Origin: Cokeromyces recurvatus
Taxonomy: Eukaryota > Mucoromycota > Mucoromycetes > Mucorales > Mucoraceae
DNA: 64,000 nt
Assembly (NCBI RefSeq): GCF_025118155.1
Contig: NW_026251395.1
Span: 744,001-808,000 of the forward strand
Direction of reading: 5' to 3'
A program made the translations under genes and the position numbers. Each line of letters opens with the position of its first letter. The stretch's first letter is position 1. Shown one piece after another: positions 26,388 to 37,394 of the stretch. The notes below the pieces were generated by a model. The model ran no database searches and was not told the DNA's origin. It worked only from the letters and a program-made list of their open reading frames with translations.

Positions 26388-27525
26388 ATGTTAAAAAGGA
26401 AAAAGGACTGGCATCCTTTTTTATTTATTGTTATTTTTTTCAGTTTATTTGTTGAAATTATGGGTCAACAATCCAGTAAAGCACACAAGAACGATTTACA
26501 GTTGGATATATATTAGTAATAGTAGCAGAAGAAGATAACAACAGGAGACGGTTGAAGGTGGCACTCTAGTTGAACACCAACCTCATCTTTATCAACTCTT
26601 CTTTTCACATCATGAACAAAAGGCAAGTCTCGTGTGTGATGATCGAGTGGCAAGAGATTTAGATGATGTTGATCAGACTTACTATTCTCATATAGAAAAG
26701 AGGAGAAAAGAAGAATGATTGATCGTGATGGAACAAGATCAAAAACATGATCCTCCTAGTTTATTCGAGTTATGTGTACGAAAGATAGTTCATCATCTTC
26801 AAGGTAGTGATGATGATGACACCTTATTATTCGCCTATCCAGTGCTTATTGACTATTTAAAATGTGGACAACGATGGTCCTTTTGTGGTACTCTCTCTCT
26901 CTTTTTTTTTTTTTTTTTTTGATTCATGCGTGAGCCGATATAGAGTGATTGAACGGATGAGTAAACTGATCAGGTTGAAATACACATCATGTCGTGAGCA
27001 TTGGTTGGATGAAAAGGATCGACTGTACGCGGTTATTTTCTTCTACTAGTTTTCTTTCGTAAGCATCGTCATCATCATCATCATCACCGTTTCTTAACCG
27101 AATCTTCTTTTTTGCATCAACGATGACTATAAACAACAAAGACACAACGCGTCAAAAAGATGACGGTACTGTTTTAAGCTATACACATCATCAACAACAA
27201 TACCATCAAAAAGACATGATGCTTACATCATGTTTTTTCTTTTCAATACCCAATTCCATCAACAAACATGTTGTTAGACAGGATGACACCATTTCATCAT
27301 CATCATCATCATGAACCCCACTCATCACAAATAGAAAATAATCAACATGTATTAGTAGAAGGGAACAATGATCATCAGCGAGAAGTTATGACAGTGAATC
27401 ATAGTAGTAGTAGTAGTAGTCGAATAACAGTGACGTCAATGATTCAAAAATCAAATAAAAATATTAAACAAAGTCTTGCTCAATTAGGTATTAAACTCGG
27501 TAACAATAGTAAAAAAAAAGAATAA
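26388..27525 (+). pseudogene. Unrecognised locus, possibly a broken gene
   Basis: Coding-like pieces follow one another without forming one clean gene. An opening segment contains MGQQSSKAHKND (about 26460-26495; Gly2 could be myristoylated) and ends at stops near 26514. A second block reads LVEHQPHLYQLFF to SHIEKRRKEE (about 26565-26715) and hits a TGA at 26716-26718. The same frame continues with MEQDQKHDPPSLFELCVRKI and LLFAYPVLIDYLKCGQRWSF (about 26728-26887). If an intron at 26889-26944 is removed this runs on to RLKYTSCREHWLDEKDRLYA, ending at 27049. A final block, SMIQKSNKNIKQSLAQLGIK (about 27439-27500), lies after His- and Ser-coding triplet repeats. The SLFELCVRKI block vaguely resembles F-box-like or BC-box helices, but I do not recognise the family. 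It could be a pseudogene, two small genes, or one gene with introns I cannot place. Confidence 0.3.
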
Positions 27526-28008
27526 CGTGGAAAAAAAAGTGAAACCAAAAATTGTTGCTGATCATTATTATTATTAAAACAATGGAATTAAAAAGTTACA
27601 CCAATAAAGAGTAAGCAATGACGTGTTACTTATAAATCGCGAGATATGCAACAAAAGTTTATTTTATTTTATTTTATGCAGAATCCCACAAGTAATAAAG
27701 AATGACCCTGTCATAATAGATGTTGTAACAACATTGAATAACTGCTGCTAACAAATGTATATTCAATTATTTGCCCAAAAAGTTTATTAAGATTATTAAG
27801 ATTATCATTATTATTATTATTATTAATAAAAAGTAAGTACATTAGTGTTAAAATAAAAAATAAAAAAGACAAGTGGAAAAGGGGAGGGGAGGGGAGGGGA
27901 TGGGGAAAGGGGATAGGGGATAGGGGAATGTGTATATGTGTATGTGTGTGTGGGCATTAAGTGAAGGAAATTAAAATGAATAAAGATTATTATTAAATAC
28001 TAAATAGA
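27526..28008. other. Spacer with a run of eight G4 tracts
   Basis: Intergenic stretch between the doubtful locus and the MAPEG-like gene (3' end). Besides ATT triplet repeats (about 27810-27830) it contains eight GGGG tracts separated by one to three bases (27881-27926), then a TG-rich run to about 27952. No gene seen. Confidence 0.6.
27881..27926 (+). repeat. G-quadruplex-forming repeat (eight GGGG tracts)
   Basis: G tracts start at 27881, 27886, 27891, 27896, 27902, 27909, 27916 and 27923, each four Gs, with loops A, A, A, AT, AAA, ATA and ATA. This exceeds the usual criterion of four G-runs with loops of 1-7 bases. It lies about 80 bases past the stop codon of the minus-strand membrane-protein gene, so that gene's RNA would carry the C-rich complement if transcription reads this far. 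Confidence 0.8.
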
Positions 28009-28697
28009 TTAGAAAATGGAGCCAAATGTATGCCATCCAAGATGGAAAGCAAGACCACCCATAGCAAGTGTAAGAGCAAAGAAGAGGACATTGAAGAGTA
28101 AACGAATATAATGATGATGATATCCAACTTCAGTAAATGCATGGAGACAGGTAAAAGCAAAATAACTAAAAAAGAAAAAGAGAATGATAAATTAGTCTTT
28201 CTGGCTGGATTTCACCTCCTCGCCCCCATTTTATGTTATATAAATAAATATATAATACTTTACATCCATGCCAAGATCATAACAGCACGAGTAGAACCTG
28301 CACCAAAAGTGTTCAAAACCAAGACGGATAAAAGTAAAAGAGTATTTTCCTTCAAGATTTCATGAGCTCTTGCGAAACGATCATATAAAGAATTATGTGT
28401 ATTTGTAGTTGTGTTGTGATTGGAGCCACCTGAATACCACTTTCTCTTATGAGATGTCTCGGTAGTATTTGTAACACCAGGAGCATTACCAGTTGTGCCT
28501 CCAACCTCTGGATCAACATCAGCACCTGTGCCTTTATTTACATTACCAACCGTATTATCACGAGCAAAGACATGACGAAGGAAATAAGTTAAACCCCAGA
28601 GAACCCAGAGTGTAAAGAAAGCGATCCAAGCTGATCTGACATAGGGATCGGCTACAAAAGCACTAATGACATTGCCTCTTGTACTAGGAGAATCCAT
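28009..28697 (-). CDS. Small multi-spanning membrane protein, MAPEG-like
   Basis: Two predicted exons (28697-28264, 28165-28009) give 196 residues. The start MDSPSTRGNVISAF is followed by a membrane segment (SAWIAFFTLWVLWGLTYFL), a polar, Gly/Thr/Asn-rich loop of about 60 residues, then RFARAHEILKENTLLLLSVL, a further hydrophobic segment interrupted by GAGSTRAVMILAW, FTCLHAFTEVGYHHHYIRLL, and a final helix (NVLFFALTLAMGGLAFHLGW). The order of helix, R-A-H-x(4)-E-N, helix, then an H-x(4)-Y-x(6)-R-like region recalls MAPEG proteins (membrane-associated eicosanoid/glutathione metabolism), usually about 150 residues with four helices. The match is by pattern only; the loop insertion is atypical and function is not assigned. 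Confidence 0.62.
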
Positions 28698-29479
28698 TGT
28701 TTATTTTATTCTTTTGAGTTACAAATAAGTTAAAGTAGTTTTTTTTGTTAAAAAAGTAGTTTGTTTGATAAGTAATTGAATTGATAATGAGAAGAAAAAA
28801 AAGTCCAGTTTCGAAAGCAATCAAGTCCTTTTTATATTTTGAAGGGAATCACCATAAAATATTATTTAATCAGTTCAGACTAAACCAAATAAATTAAAAA
28901 TGATGTTACTAAACTGTCATAGGCTAATATTTTTTTCCTTTTTAAAGTTATGTTTGTTATGTACAAAAAAGATGTACATCAGCATATAAAATTAACTTTG
29001 GATCATTGCATAGTAGTTTTTTCCAAAAATGAAGCATTGTTACGTCGTAGCACACTAAACTTAAAATAATTATCAGTCATTTTTAATCGGAGATTAAATT
29101 ATTTTATTCAGTTATTCATATATACAATGAAAAAAATGTATATCATGATTACATTATTAGGATAGAAACAAAGGACAATATTATTTTCAAACACGACAAT
29201 TTTCAACCTATCAAATATAATAAACACACATCTTCTAGACTCATATAAATTTATTTTCCATTGCCGTCATAACGCTATTATTTATTGTACGAAACTTTTT
29301 TTTTTTTTTCCGATAATAGGAAACGGTATAATAACTATAGTAACTAAAAACTTTTAATTATTATTTTATTATTTTACTTTATTTTTTTTTTTCGAATAAA
29401 ACGCCTGTAAATAACTATATAAAAAAAAAAGCTTATTTATTTGTGTTTGCATATTTAATATAGACACGCTTTAATTATT
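28698..29479. other. Divergent promoter region, MAPEG-like gene and START gene
   Basis: A 782-base AT-rich spacer between two divergent start codons, without a supported reading frame. Short T runs lie at about 29300-29312 and 29383-29392. Both promoters are expected here. Confidence 0.45.
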
Positions 29480-30261
29480 ATGCCGTTTTTCCCGGATAAT
29501 TCATTTCGAGAATTTGTTCAACAATACAAGGAACATATTAAAGAAAAAGAAGAAAGTAATAAGGATAATTGGGAATTTTATGTAAAGAATAAAGACTTTA
29601 CCGTCTATCGTCGACCTGCTCATGATCGTAATCCGAATTTATTTGAATATCGTTCCTTTGGTGGATGGGATGATGTTGAAGCAGACATACTAGCCCATGT
29701 CTATCTCGATCTTGAATTTAGAAAGAAATGGGACAAGAACATGCAATCTCATCAATACTTTCAAGTGACGACAAGTACAAAAGAGAATGATTATAATGGA
29801 AATCATTTTGAAATGAAATATCCATGGCCACTTGCGAATAGAGATTATGTGTATACCATTGAGCGTAAGATAGTAAAGGATAAAAATGAAGGTAAAGAAT
29901 ATCAGGTGATTCTCGGAGAATCATTACCTTCAAACTATTTTCCTGAGCGTAAAGGTGTCATTCGTATTGATACATATATGCAGAACATATGTATTACATC
30001 AACTGAAAATGGAAAAGGATGTATTGTATTTATGGATTATTTTGATGATCCAAAGGTAATAAAAGTAGAATTTATCCTTTTATGTATAAATTAATCATCA
30101 TCATCCATTAGGGTAATATACCAAAGTCACTTATTAATTGGGCTGCAAAGACAGGTGTTCCAACATTTATTAATAATTTAAAAGCAGCTTGTCAAGAATA
30201 TAAAAAAGAACATCCAGATGGCACACCCCCTTTAGATAAACCTAATATTATTGAACTCTAA
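29480..30261 (+). CDS. START-domain lipid-transfer protein (PCTP/StarD2-like)
   Basis: Two predicted exons (29480-30055, 30112-30261) give 241 residues, almost entirely one START domain and close in size to phosphatidylcholine transfer protein. Typical features are WEFYVKNKDFTVYRRP near the start, YLDLEFRKKWDKNM, the signature EMKYPWPLANRDYVYTIER, and the C-terminal helix GNIPKSLINWAAKTGVPTFI. START domains bind a single lipid in a deep pocket closed by that last helix. There is no signal peptide, PH domain or membrane anchor, so the protein should be a soluble cytosolic carrier. PCTP, StarD7 or StarD10 type specificity cannot be decided from sequence. Confidence 0.9.
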
Positions 30262-31879
30262 TAATCACAGTAGAACAAACAGCAGCAACAACAGCAACAA
30301 CAGCAAAAAGCCCTGATAAATTACGTATTATTATTAACTTGATTTAGAAGAAGAATAAAATAATCATAACATCATATACTAGTATTTTTATTTTTATTTT
30401 TATTTTTTTCATTTTTGCATAATAAAATATGACATTTAAAGTTATTAATTATTATAAACAACAAGCCTTTTTCTATTGTATGTCATTTTTTTTTGTTACT
30501 GCTTATATCTTATTGGTAGTTGATCAATTGAAATAAATGTTTGAATTAATAATAATAACAATAATTCTTATTATCTCGTGTCTTTGCAGAAAACAAACAA
30601 ACAAACAAAAAACCCTTGATTTTTATTTTATTTTTTGTTTAGAAGCCTCTTCTACAACAAAGAGAATCATTGAATATTTTGTTTAAGATTTGGTTTAAGA
30701 AAAGTAATGCATCACTTTCTTCTAATTATTACTACGAAGGAAAAGAAAAAATCATGTATTCAATTTCTTTTGCTTTCAAGAACTATTTTAGGAATAGTCT
30801 TGAATGATATATACGTCTTTAAAGAAATGATTTTATTACAACATCATTCATTGACGAGTGTCAATAACACTTTTATGTGCATGACGTTAAAAGGAAATCT
30901 TCTTATCCTTTCTTTATGACCTATGCTAGACTGTTTCTCCTTTTTTTTTTCTTTTTTGAATACTTGTATTATGATGTGTATTCATGTTTTACGGGTAAAA
31001 AAAGGGAAGAGTTTATTCTTCTAAAATGTCAGACGAAACATCTTTTTTTTTTTTTTTTTTTTTTTTAACCGTGTATCATGATAAAGTAAACCAACTTGAT
31101 AAATAGCGTACGCATTAGTTTATTACCAAGTATACAATTAAGACAATATCAAGTTGATTACGTTATTAATTTGGCCTTAAATGTTCTATTGAATTACCAT
31201 TATCTTGTTCTTAACAATAGGCTCTTTGGGCGATCAACAGTATCGGCATAAATTAATTCATTACAAAAAAAGTCATGTTAATAATATCCTTTTAATTCTA
31301 TTGGTTAAATGGTTGGGAGGAGGTTTTTTTTTTCCTTCATTTTTTTTCATTTTTCCCAGCATTACCTACTACTATCATGAGTGTCGCTCACTCTGGTTAA
31401 TGTTTATACAGAGTGGATTGGTTTAATTCTTCAATTTATCAAATCCCTTTATATGATGCCATAAAAGGAGATATCATTTTGGTAATGTATACATGCATGC
31501 ATACATACATAAAGCCATTATGCGTTCATTCATTGATACTTTTTCTTTCTTGAATATACATATCTGTTTATTTGTTAAGCTATTTATGGAATTCATTTTC
31601 ATTAACTCATTTGTTGATTATAGAATTAAAAGATAGGCATCTCAGTTTTATACATCTTTAAATAAGAATCTAGTTTACTTTAATGTTTATTATATTTACT
31701 ATGTTTAATTTATGCCCCTTTTATAAAGACTACAAATCAAATAAAACAAACACAGAACATATCATACTATCGCATGATATAAACAAACATTCCCAAAAAA
31801 AAAACTCTCCTCCATGACAATGTCAAAGTTAATAAGTTTTTATTAATTTTGAATTGACTCGAGAAATCAAATGAAAAAT
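30262..31879. other. Gene-free region between the START gene and RPS12
   Basis: About 1.6 kb, convergent flanks, no convincing gene. CAA triplets follow the START gene (about 30278-30305), a T tract lies at about 31041-31066, and short hydrophobic frames occur between 30700 and 31430, all broken by stops and lacking a recognisable family. If a relic gene lies here I cannot name it. Confidence 0.45.
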
Positions 31880-32477
31880 TTAACGAGTCTTGAAGTCTAA
31901 TTAAAAGAAATGTAAATTAGTTGATCATCGTTTTCTTTTCTTTTTTTTCACAAATCTATAAAAAAAATACTTACAATCCAAGAGAACGTTCATGGCTTCA
32001 GATTCTTCTCCAAAGTCGGTGACGGCAACACAAGAACAACCGACAACCTTACGGGCATTACCTTCACGGTCAATCTTGCAGAGACCGGCCCATTCACCAA
32101 GCTTCTTAGCATCAGAGACCTTGATCAAGTTGATGTTGTGTTCAGCACAAAGAGCTTCAACAAGCTTGATGTATTCAGATTCGGTACAAGATTCACAGAG
32201 AACAGCCAAGTGAGCTTGACGTCTTTAAGATAAAAATGAATACAGTTTAATTGCTTTGTCTTCCTTCATCTCCTCTTTTGTGGAAGGGGGGGGAGTTTTT
32301 TTTTTCTTACCTGTCAAGAGCCTTAACGGCTTCCTTCAAACCACGAGCAAGACCATCGTGGATGAGAGCACGACGGAGGACTTCTTGGAGAGCATCCTCA
32401 ACGGACATTTGACCAGAGGTGGCTTCAACAGGAACTTCAACTTCTTGAGTATCAATAACTTCTTCGTGGTCAGACAT
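31880..32477 (-). CDS. RPS12: 40S ribosomal protein eS12
   Basis: Three predicted exons (32477-32311, 32222-31975, 31896-31880) give 143 residues. The start [19 protein letters not shown] is acidic as usual, then [60 protein letters not shown] and [17 protein letters not shown], all characteristic of eS12. The protein belongs to the small ribosomal subunit. The last exon is only 17 nt and supplies YFKTR before the stop, matching the conserved ending of the family. A closer GT...AG pair would give a 19-nt intron and a stop two codons later; the 78-nt intron is far more likely. It lies in tandem with the eS7 gene, 1.06 kb downstream on the same strand. Confidence 0.95.
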
Positions 32478-33540
32478 ACTATAATTTAATATTTATATAT
32501 AAAATTAAGGTTAACAAAAAAAAAATCTCTTTACAGTTTTATGCAAAATAAATAAATAAAATAAATCCATCCATCTATCTATAATACCCATCCATTTCTT
32601 TGTCAATAGATGTATTTATTTATTTATTTATTTATAATAAAGTTCTTAATATGTTTCTTGATACATTACTTTGCTATTCTAAGGGTGTAGAAAAAAGAGG
32701 AAGTTTTCTAAATGGCCTTTTGTTAATTGTTCCTTTAGTTTGACAGGCAGCAGCATTCATCATACTAATCATCCTTAAGCGGAGAGATAAAAATTAACCC
32801 TTTCCCTCCCCCCCTCCGTCATGTTCTTTTCTCTCCGATCCGGACATTTTTTTTTTTTTTTTTCACCATGATGATAGCTTCAGAAAAAAAAAAAATGACT
32901 GATTGGAAAACAATCATTAAAGCCTTTGATCTGAAATAATTTACTATTCGAGCATCTCAAGTGTTATAAACCTTACTTTTTTTTTTTTTTTTTTTTTTGT
33001 TATGAGTATATTATTCCTGGAGGGAAGAAGCAATAATCATCAAAGAATTCGATAAAGTAGAAAGGTTAACTTGCAGTCTTTTTTTTTTTTTTTTTTTTTT
33101 TTTTTTCGAGAGCTATTATAAGCAGATATTCTCAGTATATGTTTATCCAGTCTTATTATTATCATTTTCACATATAGTTTTGTGAATCAAAAATTAAAGC
33201 TTGAAAGAAGATCTACCAAATCCTATCCTAAAAAAAACAAAGATACATATATGTATTGTATATATTATTTCTATACAGCAAATCATTCATAATCTTACGC
33301 CTACAATAAAATATCAATGACTCTAAATATAATACTTTGATTTTGTTGGATCTTAATATTGACTCATTGAAAAAGAAAAATGTATATTTAATTATTTACT
33401 ACACACCTCAAAGGAACAATAAAGACATTTACACTCCAAATAGACACACACACACTATCTATCCTATCCTTTTCTATCCTGTTATTTATATGAATAAAAT
33501 ATATATAATGTAAAATGATTTATTTCTTCATCAAATAAAT
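32478..33540. other. Spacer between RPS7 and RPS12, RPS12 promoter
   Basis: About 1.06 kb with no gene. Several T tracts stand out (about 32847-32863, 32980-32998, 33079-33106), together with AAAT/TTTA tetranucleotides near 32550 and 32615. On the minus strand these are A tracts 370-630 bases upstream of the RPS12 start codon; strongly expressed ribosomal genes commonly have such nucleosome-poor upstream DNA. Confidence 0.5.
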
Positions 33541-34216
33541 TTAGAACTCAGCATTAGCAGGGAATTCGAAAACAACATTCTTGCCGGTAAGCTTCTTGTA
33601 GACAGCAGAGAAAGTGTCAAGCTTGTATTCAAGAGAAGTAGCGTCCTTAGCATCAAGGAAGACCTTGAGTTGCTTGGAACCATCAACCTTTTGACGAAGT
33701 CTCTTACCAACAATTTCAGTAGGGAAGACGAGGTCATCCAAGATAGCATCGTGGACAGCAGTCAAAGTACGAGATCTGGGACGAGGTTGCTTACCTTGGC
33801 TACGACGACCAGGAACGGCCAAGATACGACGTTGAGCAACAAAGACAACGTGGCGGTCAGAGAACTTCTTCTCAAGTTCACGAGTAAGACGAGCTTGGAT
33901 CTTGTGGAAGCCGGCAAGAGCAGGAACAGGGACGAAGATGACGATAGCCTTCTTACCAGCAGGGAGTTCGACCTATTACAAAAAAAAAAAAATAAATAAA
34001 TAAATAATACGTTAAAACAAAGATCATCAATAAAATCCGTATTAGATCTATCACATCCTAATTGCTTACCTCCTTAGCAGCAGCAATTTGGAGAGCACGG
34101 AGACCCTTCAAGTCAGGGACGCTGCTTTCCAAGTCAACGAGAGCTTGAGCAACAGAGAGTTCGAACTCATCGGCAGCTGGGGCGCCAGCTTGCTTAACAA
34201 TCTTGTTAGAAGCCAT
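33541..34216 (-). CDS. RPS7: 40S ribosomal protein eS7
   Basis: Two predicted exons (34216-34070, 33972-33541) give 192 residues, the normal eS7 length. The start [20 protein letters not shown] is followed by [80 protein letters not shown] and [20 protein letters not shown]. These are strongly conserved eS7 segments. The protein is part of the small ribosomal subunit and helps early 18S rRNA processing. Codons are visibly more G/C-ending than in neighbouring genes, as expected for high expression. Confidence 0.96.
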
Positions 34217-35019
34217 CTTACTGTTCAAATTAAATTATAGTGTTGTAAATTTGATGAAAAAAAAAAGTTCGAGAATTGAATTATGAATTGAATTTTTTTT
34301 AAAGTTCGATAGTGAATGATATTTTAGAGAAATAAAAAAATAGAAAGTTAGTAATTCAAATTCATCATTAATTTAACATCAACTCAATTCCCCCTTTCCC
34401 CTCCATTTCCTCTTTGTACATGCACAGAAAGAGGTATATAAAGATGGTCTATTTTTATCTAAAAAAAAGTGATGGCTAAAAATCGATGATGATTGTAAAC
34501 TGATGAATAAATTTGATGAATAGATAGATGGATGTATATTATTGTATGTAATGGATATGAATCGATATAGCTTGAATCATTGATCTGTCTTTCTCTCTCT
34601 TTCTTTCTCTTATCTCCATCCATAATGTTATCCAGTTGAATCGTTTTTTAGCATCCATTTTTTTTAAAGAAAAAAATGGTCATTATCATCTTTATATATC
34701 TCTTTCGTTTGTGCATTATACCATCCATCACCCTATATATTAAAATAATACGTACGTGAAAAATAAAGGAAGGAATCTTAACGTTGCCTTGTTGGCATTT
34801 GCTTTTACCGAATAGGTTCTTTACCGGAGAGTGTGGAATTTAAAATTTAAAATATGTATTTTTGATTTAATTGGATGAAATTTTGGAAGCGACAGAATTA
34901 AAGACTACTGTTATCATCTTTTTTATTTATTTTTTTTTTTTAAAGGAAAATATGTATATGAATATATCCATATACATATGTATACACATATATATAAAGT
35001 GTTTCTTCTATTCATTATT
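34217..35019. other. Spacer between Sel1 gene and RPS7, RPS7 promoter
   Basis: An 803-base region between the 3' end of the Sel1-repeat gene and the start of RPS7, both on the minus strand. It contains pyrimidine-rich stretches and CT repeats (about 34590-34612) and no supported gene. Confidence 0.45.
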
Positions 35020-35224
35020 CTATGCTGCAGGGGCACTACAGCCCAATATGAGGCCATTTGATAGTAATTCCTTTTCATTCATGATTGTAATTGAATGAAC
35101 TGTATTATAAGGAGAAAGTAAACAGACTTGAACCAGCAATCTTCTAAGTCTATCATAAGAGCTTCGACAGCCAGCTAATTAACAATAATATAGAATTCAT
35201 TCGTATCAAAGAAATCATATATAC

Positions 35225-35256
<32 letters not shown>

Positions 35257-37253
35257 GTATATATTATAATATTAAACTTACCTACTGCAGCACTCTCAAA
35301 CCATAATGCTGCCTTTTCAAGATTGACTGGGCAACCTAAACCCTTTTCATAACAGTTTGCTAAATGATACTTTGCAGATAAACAGTCTTGTTCTGCCGAT
35401 TGTTTAAATAATTTAAATGCTAATTCAAGATCTTGTCTGATTCCATAACCAGCTTGTAAATAATGAGCCAATTTTTCTTGAGCTCGAGTGTGTTGCTGTT
35501 GAGCTGACTTTTTATACCAATAAATAGCCTTTGATACATCTCGATCCACTCCAATCCCATTCGCGTAACAGTATCCAAGATTACATTGTGCCCAAGCATT
35601 CCCTTGAAGGGCAGCCTTTGAGTACCAATAGGCAGCCTTTTTAGGATTCTTACCCGTCGTTCCTATCCCTTCCTCATAGCAAAATCCTAGTGAATTTTGT
35701 GCTGTAGCATTTCCTTGCTCTGCACTGAGTTTAAACCATTTTACTGCTTCGTCTTCATCTTTCTCCACACCTGTTCCTTTACGGAAACAATAACCAAGGG
35801 ATACTTGAGCTGGTGCATGATTACAATTCGCACTTTGCATATACCAAAATACAGCTTTACGTTCATTTATTTGAACACCAATGCCATTTTGAAAACAATA
35901 ACCTAGTGAATGATAAGCAAATACATTGCCCTGCGCTGCACTTTTCTCATATAACCGTACAGCTTCCCTTTCATTTACTTTTTGAACACCAATACCATTT
36001 TGATAACAGAATCCTAAATTGTGTTGTGCCCTTGCATGTCCTTGCAATGCAGCTCTTCGATACCATCTCACACAACTAAAGCTATCCTTCTCAACACCTA
36101 ATCCATTTTGATAACAATAACCTAGATTACATTGCGCCCATGGATAACCTTGTATAGCAGATAGAGTATACCAATTGACCGCCTTGACAAGATCTTTTTC
36201 AGTACCAATACCATCTTCATAACAATAGCCTACTGCGTTCTGTGCGACAAGGTCCCCTTTCTCTGCAGCAAGTTTGTACCACTTGAAAGCCTTCTTGACA
36301 TCCTTCATGACCCCAATGCCTTCCTCATAACAATAGCCCAAGTGATAGATGGCAAAACAATCATCATAACGTGCTGCCCATGCATAATACACAAACGCCT
36401 TCTTCTCATCTTTTTCAACACCTATACCCTCGGCAAGACAAAAGCCTAATGTAGCTACGGCTCGAGGATATTTCCTCTGATCTGCACTCCTTTTATACCA
36501 ATAAACTGCCATCTTGCTATCCTTCTTCACGACCCAACCATAATGATAAAAGTGACCTAGACAAAATTGGCTCGCAGCACAATTGTCTCTCTTGGCTGTA
36601 CGTTGAATCCATGCTGTTGATCTTAATCCACCTAATTCTAAAAGGGATATCCATTGATGCGCCTGATTAGAGTCAACTTTAATACCTGGTTGTCCAAATT
36701 TTCGAAAGACTGCTAAACGATAAATAGCAAGTAATACTCTCTCTAGATCCTTGTTGTCTCTCTCATGATAAGATGGAGTACGAAGTTGTTGTTCTATATT
36801 AGATGGTATAGCTAAAAAGTAATGTCGTTCTGCTTCCTTGAAATCGACGGGTCTACCTAGACCAAATTCAGAACAGAAACCAAGTATACTATGTGCACTT
36901 TGATTGAACATGATAGTTCCTCGAAGTAATTCAATTGCGTATTCTGGCTTTATAAGATAGCCATGTCTACCAAATAAATAATTTTCTGCTTCCTCTATCG
37001 ATTCTCTAGCACTTTTTATTAATGATTCATGCGTAGCTGTATGTTGTTGCTGTTGTTGCTGCTGTTGCTGTTGTTGCTGTTGTTGCTGTTGTATATTATC
37101 ATTCACAGAATGTTTAGAGTTATAAGAAGTAGCATTTTTTTTATTATACATTTTATTTATGTTATGATGATTTAATATTTTTTCTAATACATTTCGAGAA
37201 TAATGGATAATTTGATTAAGCATTGGAGCTTGATTATGATCACTACTACTCAT
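35020..37253 (-). CDS. Sel1-like repeat protein with a polyglutamine stretch
   Basis: Two predicted exons (37253-35282, 35174-35020) give about 708 residues. After a low-complexity N-terminus with an uninterrupted glutamine run (CAG/CAA codons, about 37041-37090), roughly 13 Sel1-like repeats follow from about residue 105 to the end. Examples are YHLGYCYEEGIGVMKDVKKA, CNLGYCYQNGLGVEKDSFSC and NSLGFCYEEGIGTTGKNPKK, each about 36-37 residues. Such solenoids bind other proteins; fungal examples include Chs4/Skt5-type activators of chitin synthase and Hrd3, but the repeat number and absence of a membrane segment or CAAX-like end do not match those specifically. The C-terminal exon adds GCRSSYDRLRRLL and a short tail ending APAA. 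Specific function unknown. Confidence 0.85.
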
Positions 37254-37356
37254 TTTATCTGGTGGGAAGAGGTAAGTAAATAATATTAAAAAGTAAATAT
37301 GAAAGGAAATAAAAAGAGATGATACATTTATATATAAAAAGAAGAAGCAGAAGCAG

Positions 37357-37394
<38 letters not shown>

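Noticed and set aside
30700..31440. Short hydrophobic frames that might be a membrane-protein relic
   Set aside because: Each is broken by stops and none carries a recognisable motif; the hydrophobicity follows from T-rich sequence.
31956..31974. A GT...AG pair 19 bases apart in the eS12 gene
   Set aside because: Too short for a spliceosomal intron in fungi, and it gives a premature stop. The next AG gives a 78-nt intron and the conserved C-terminus.
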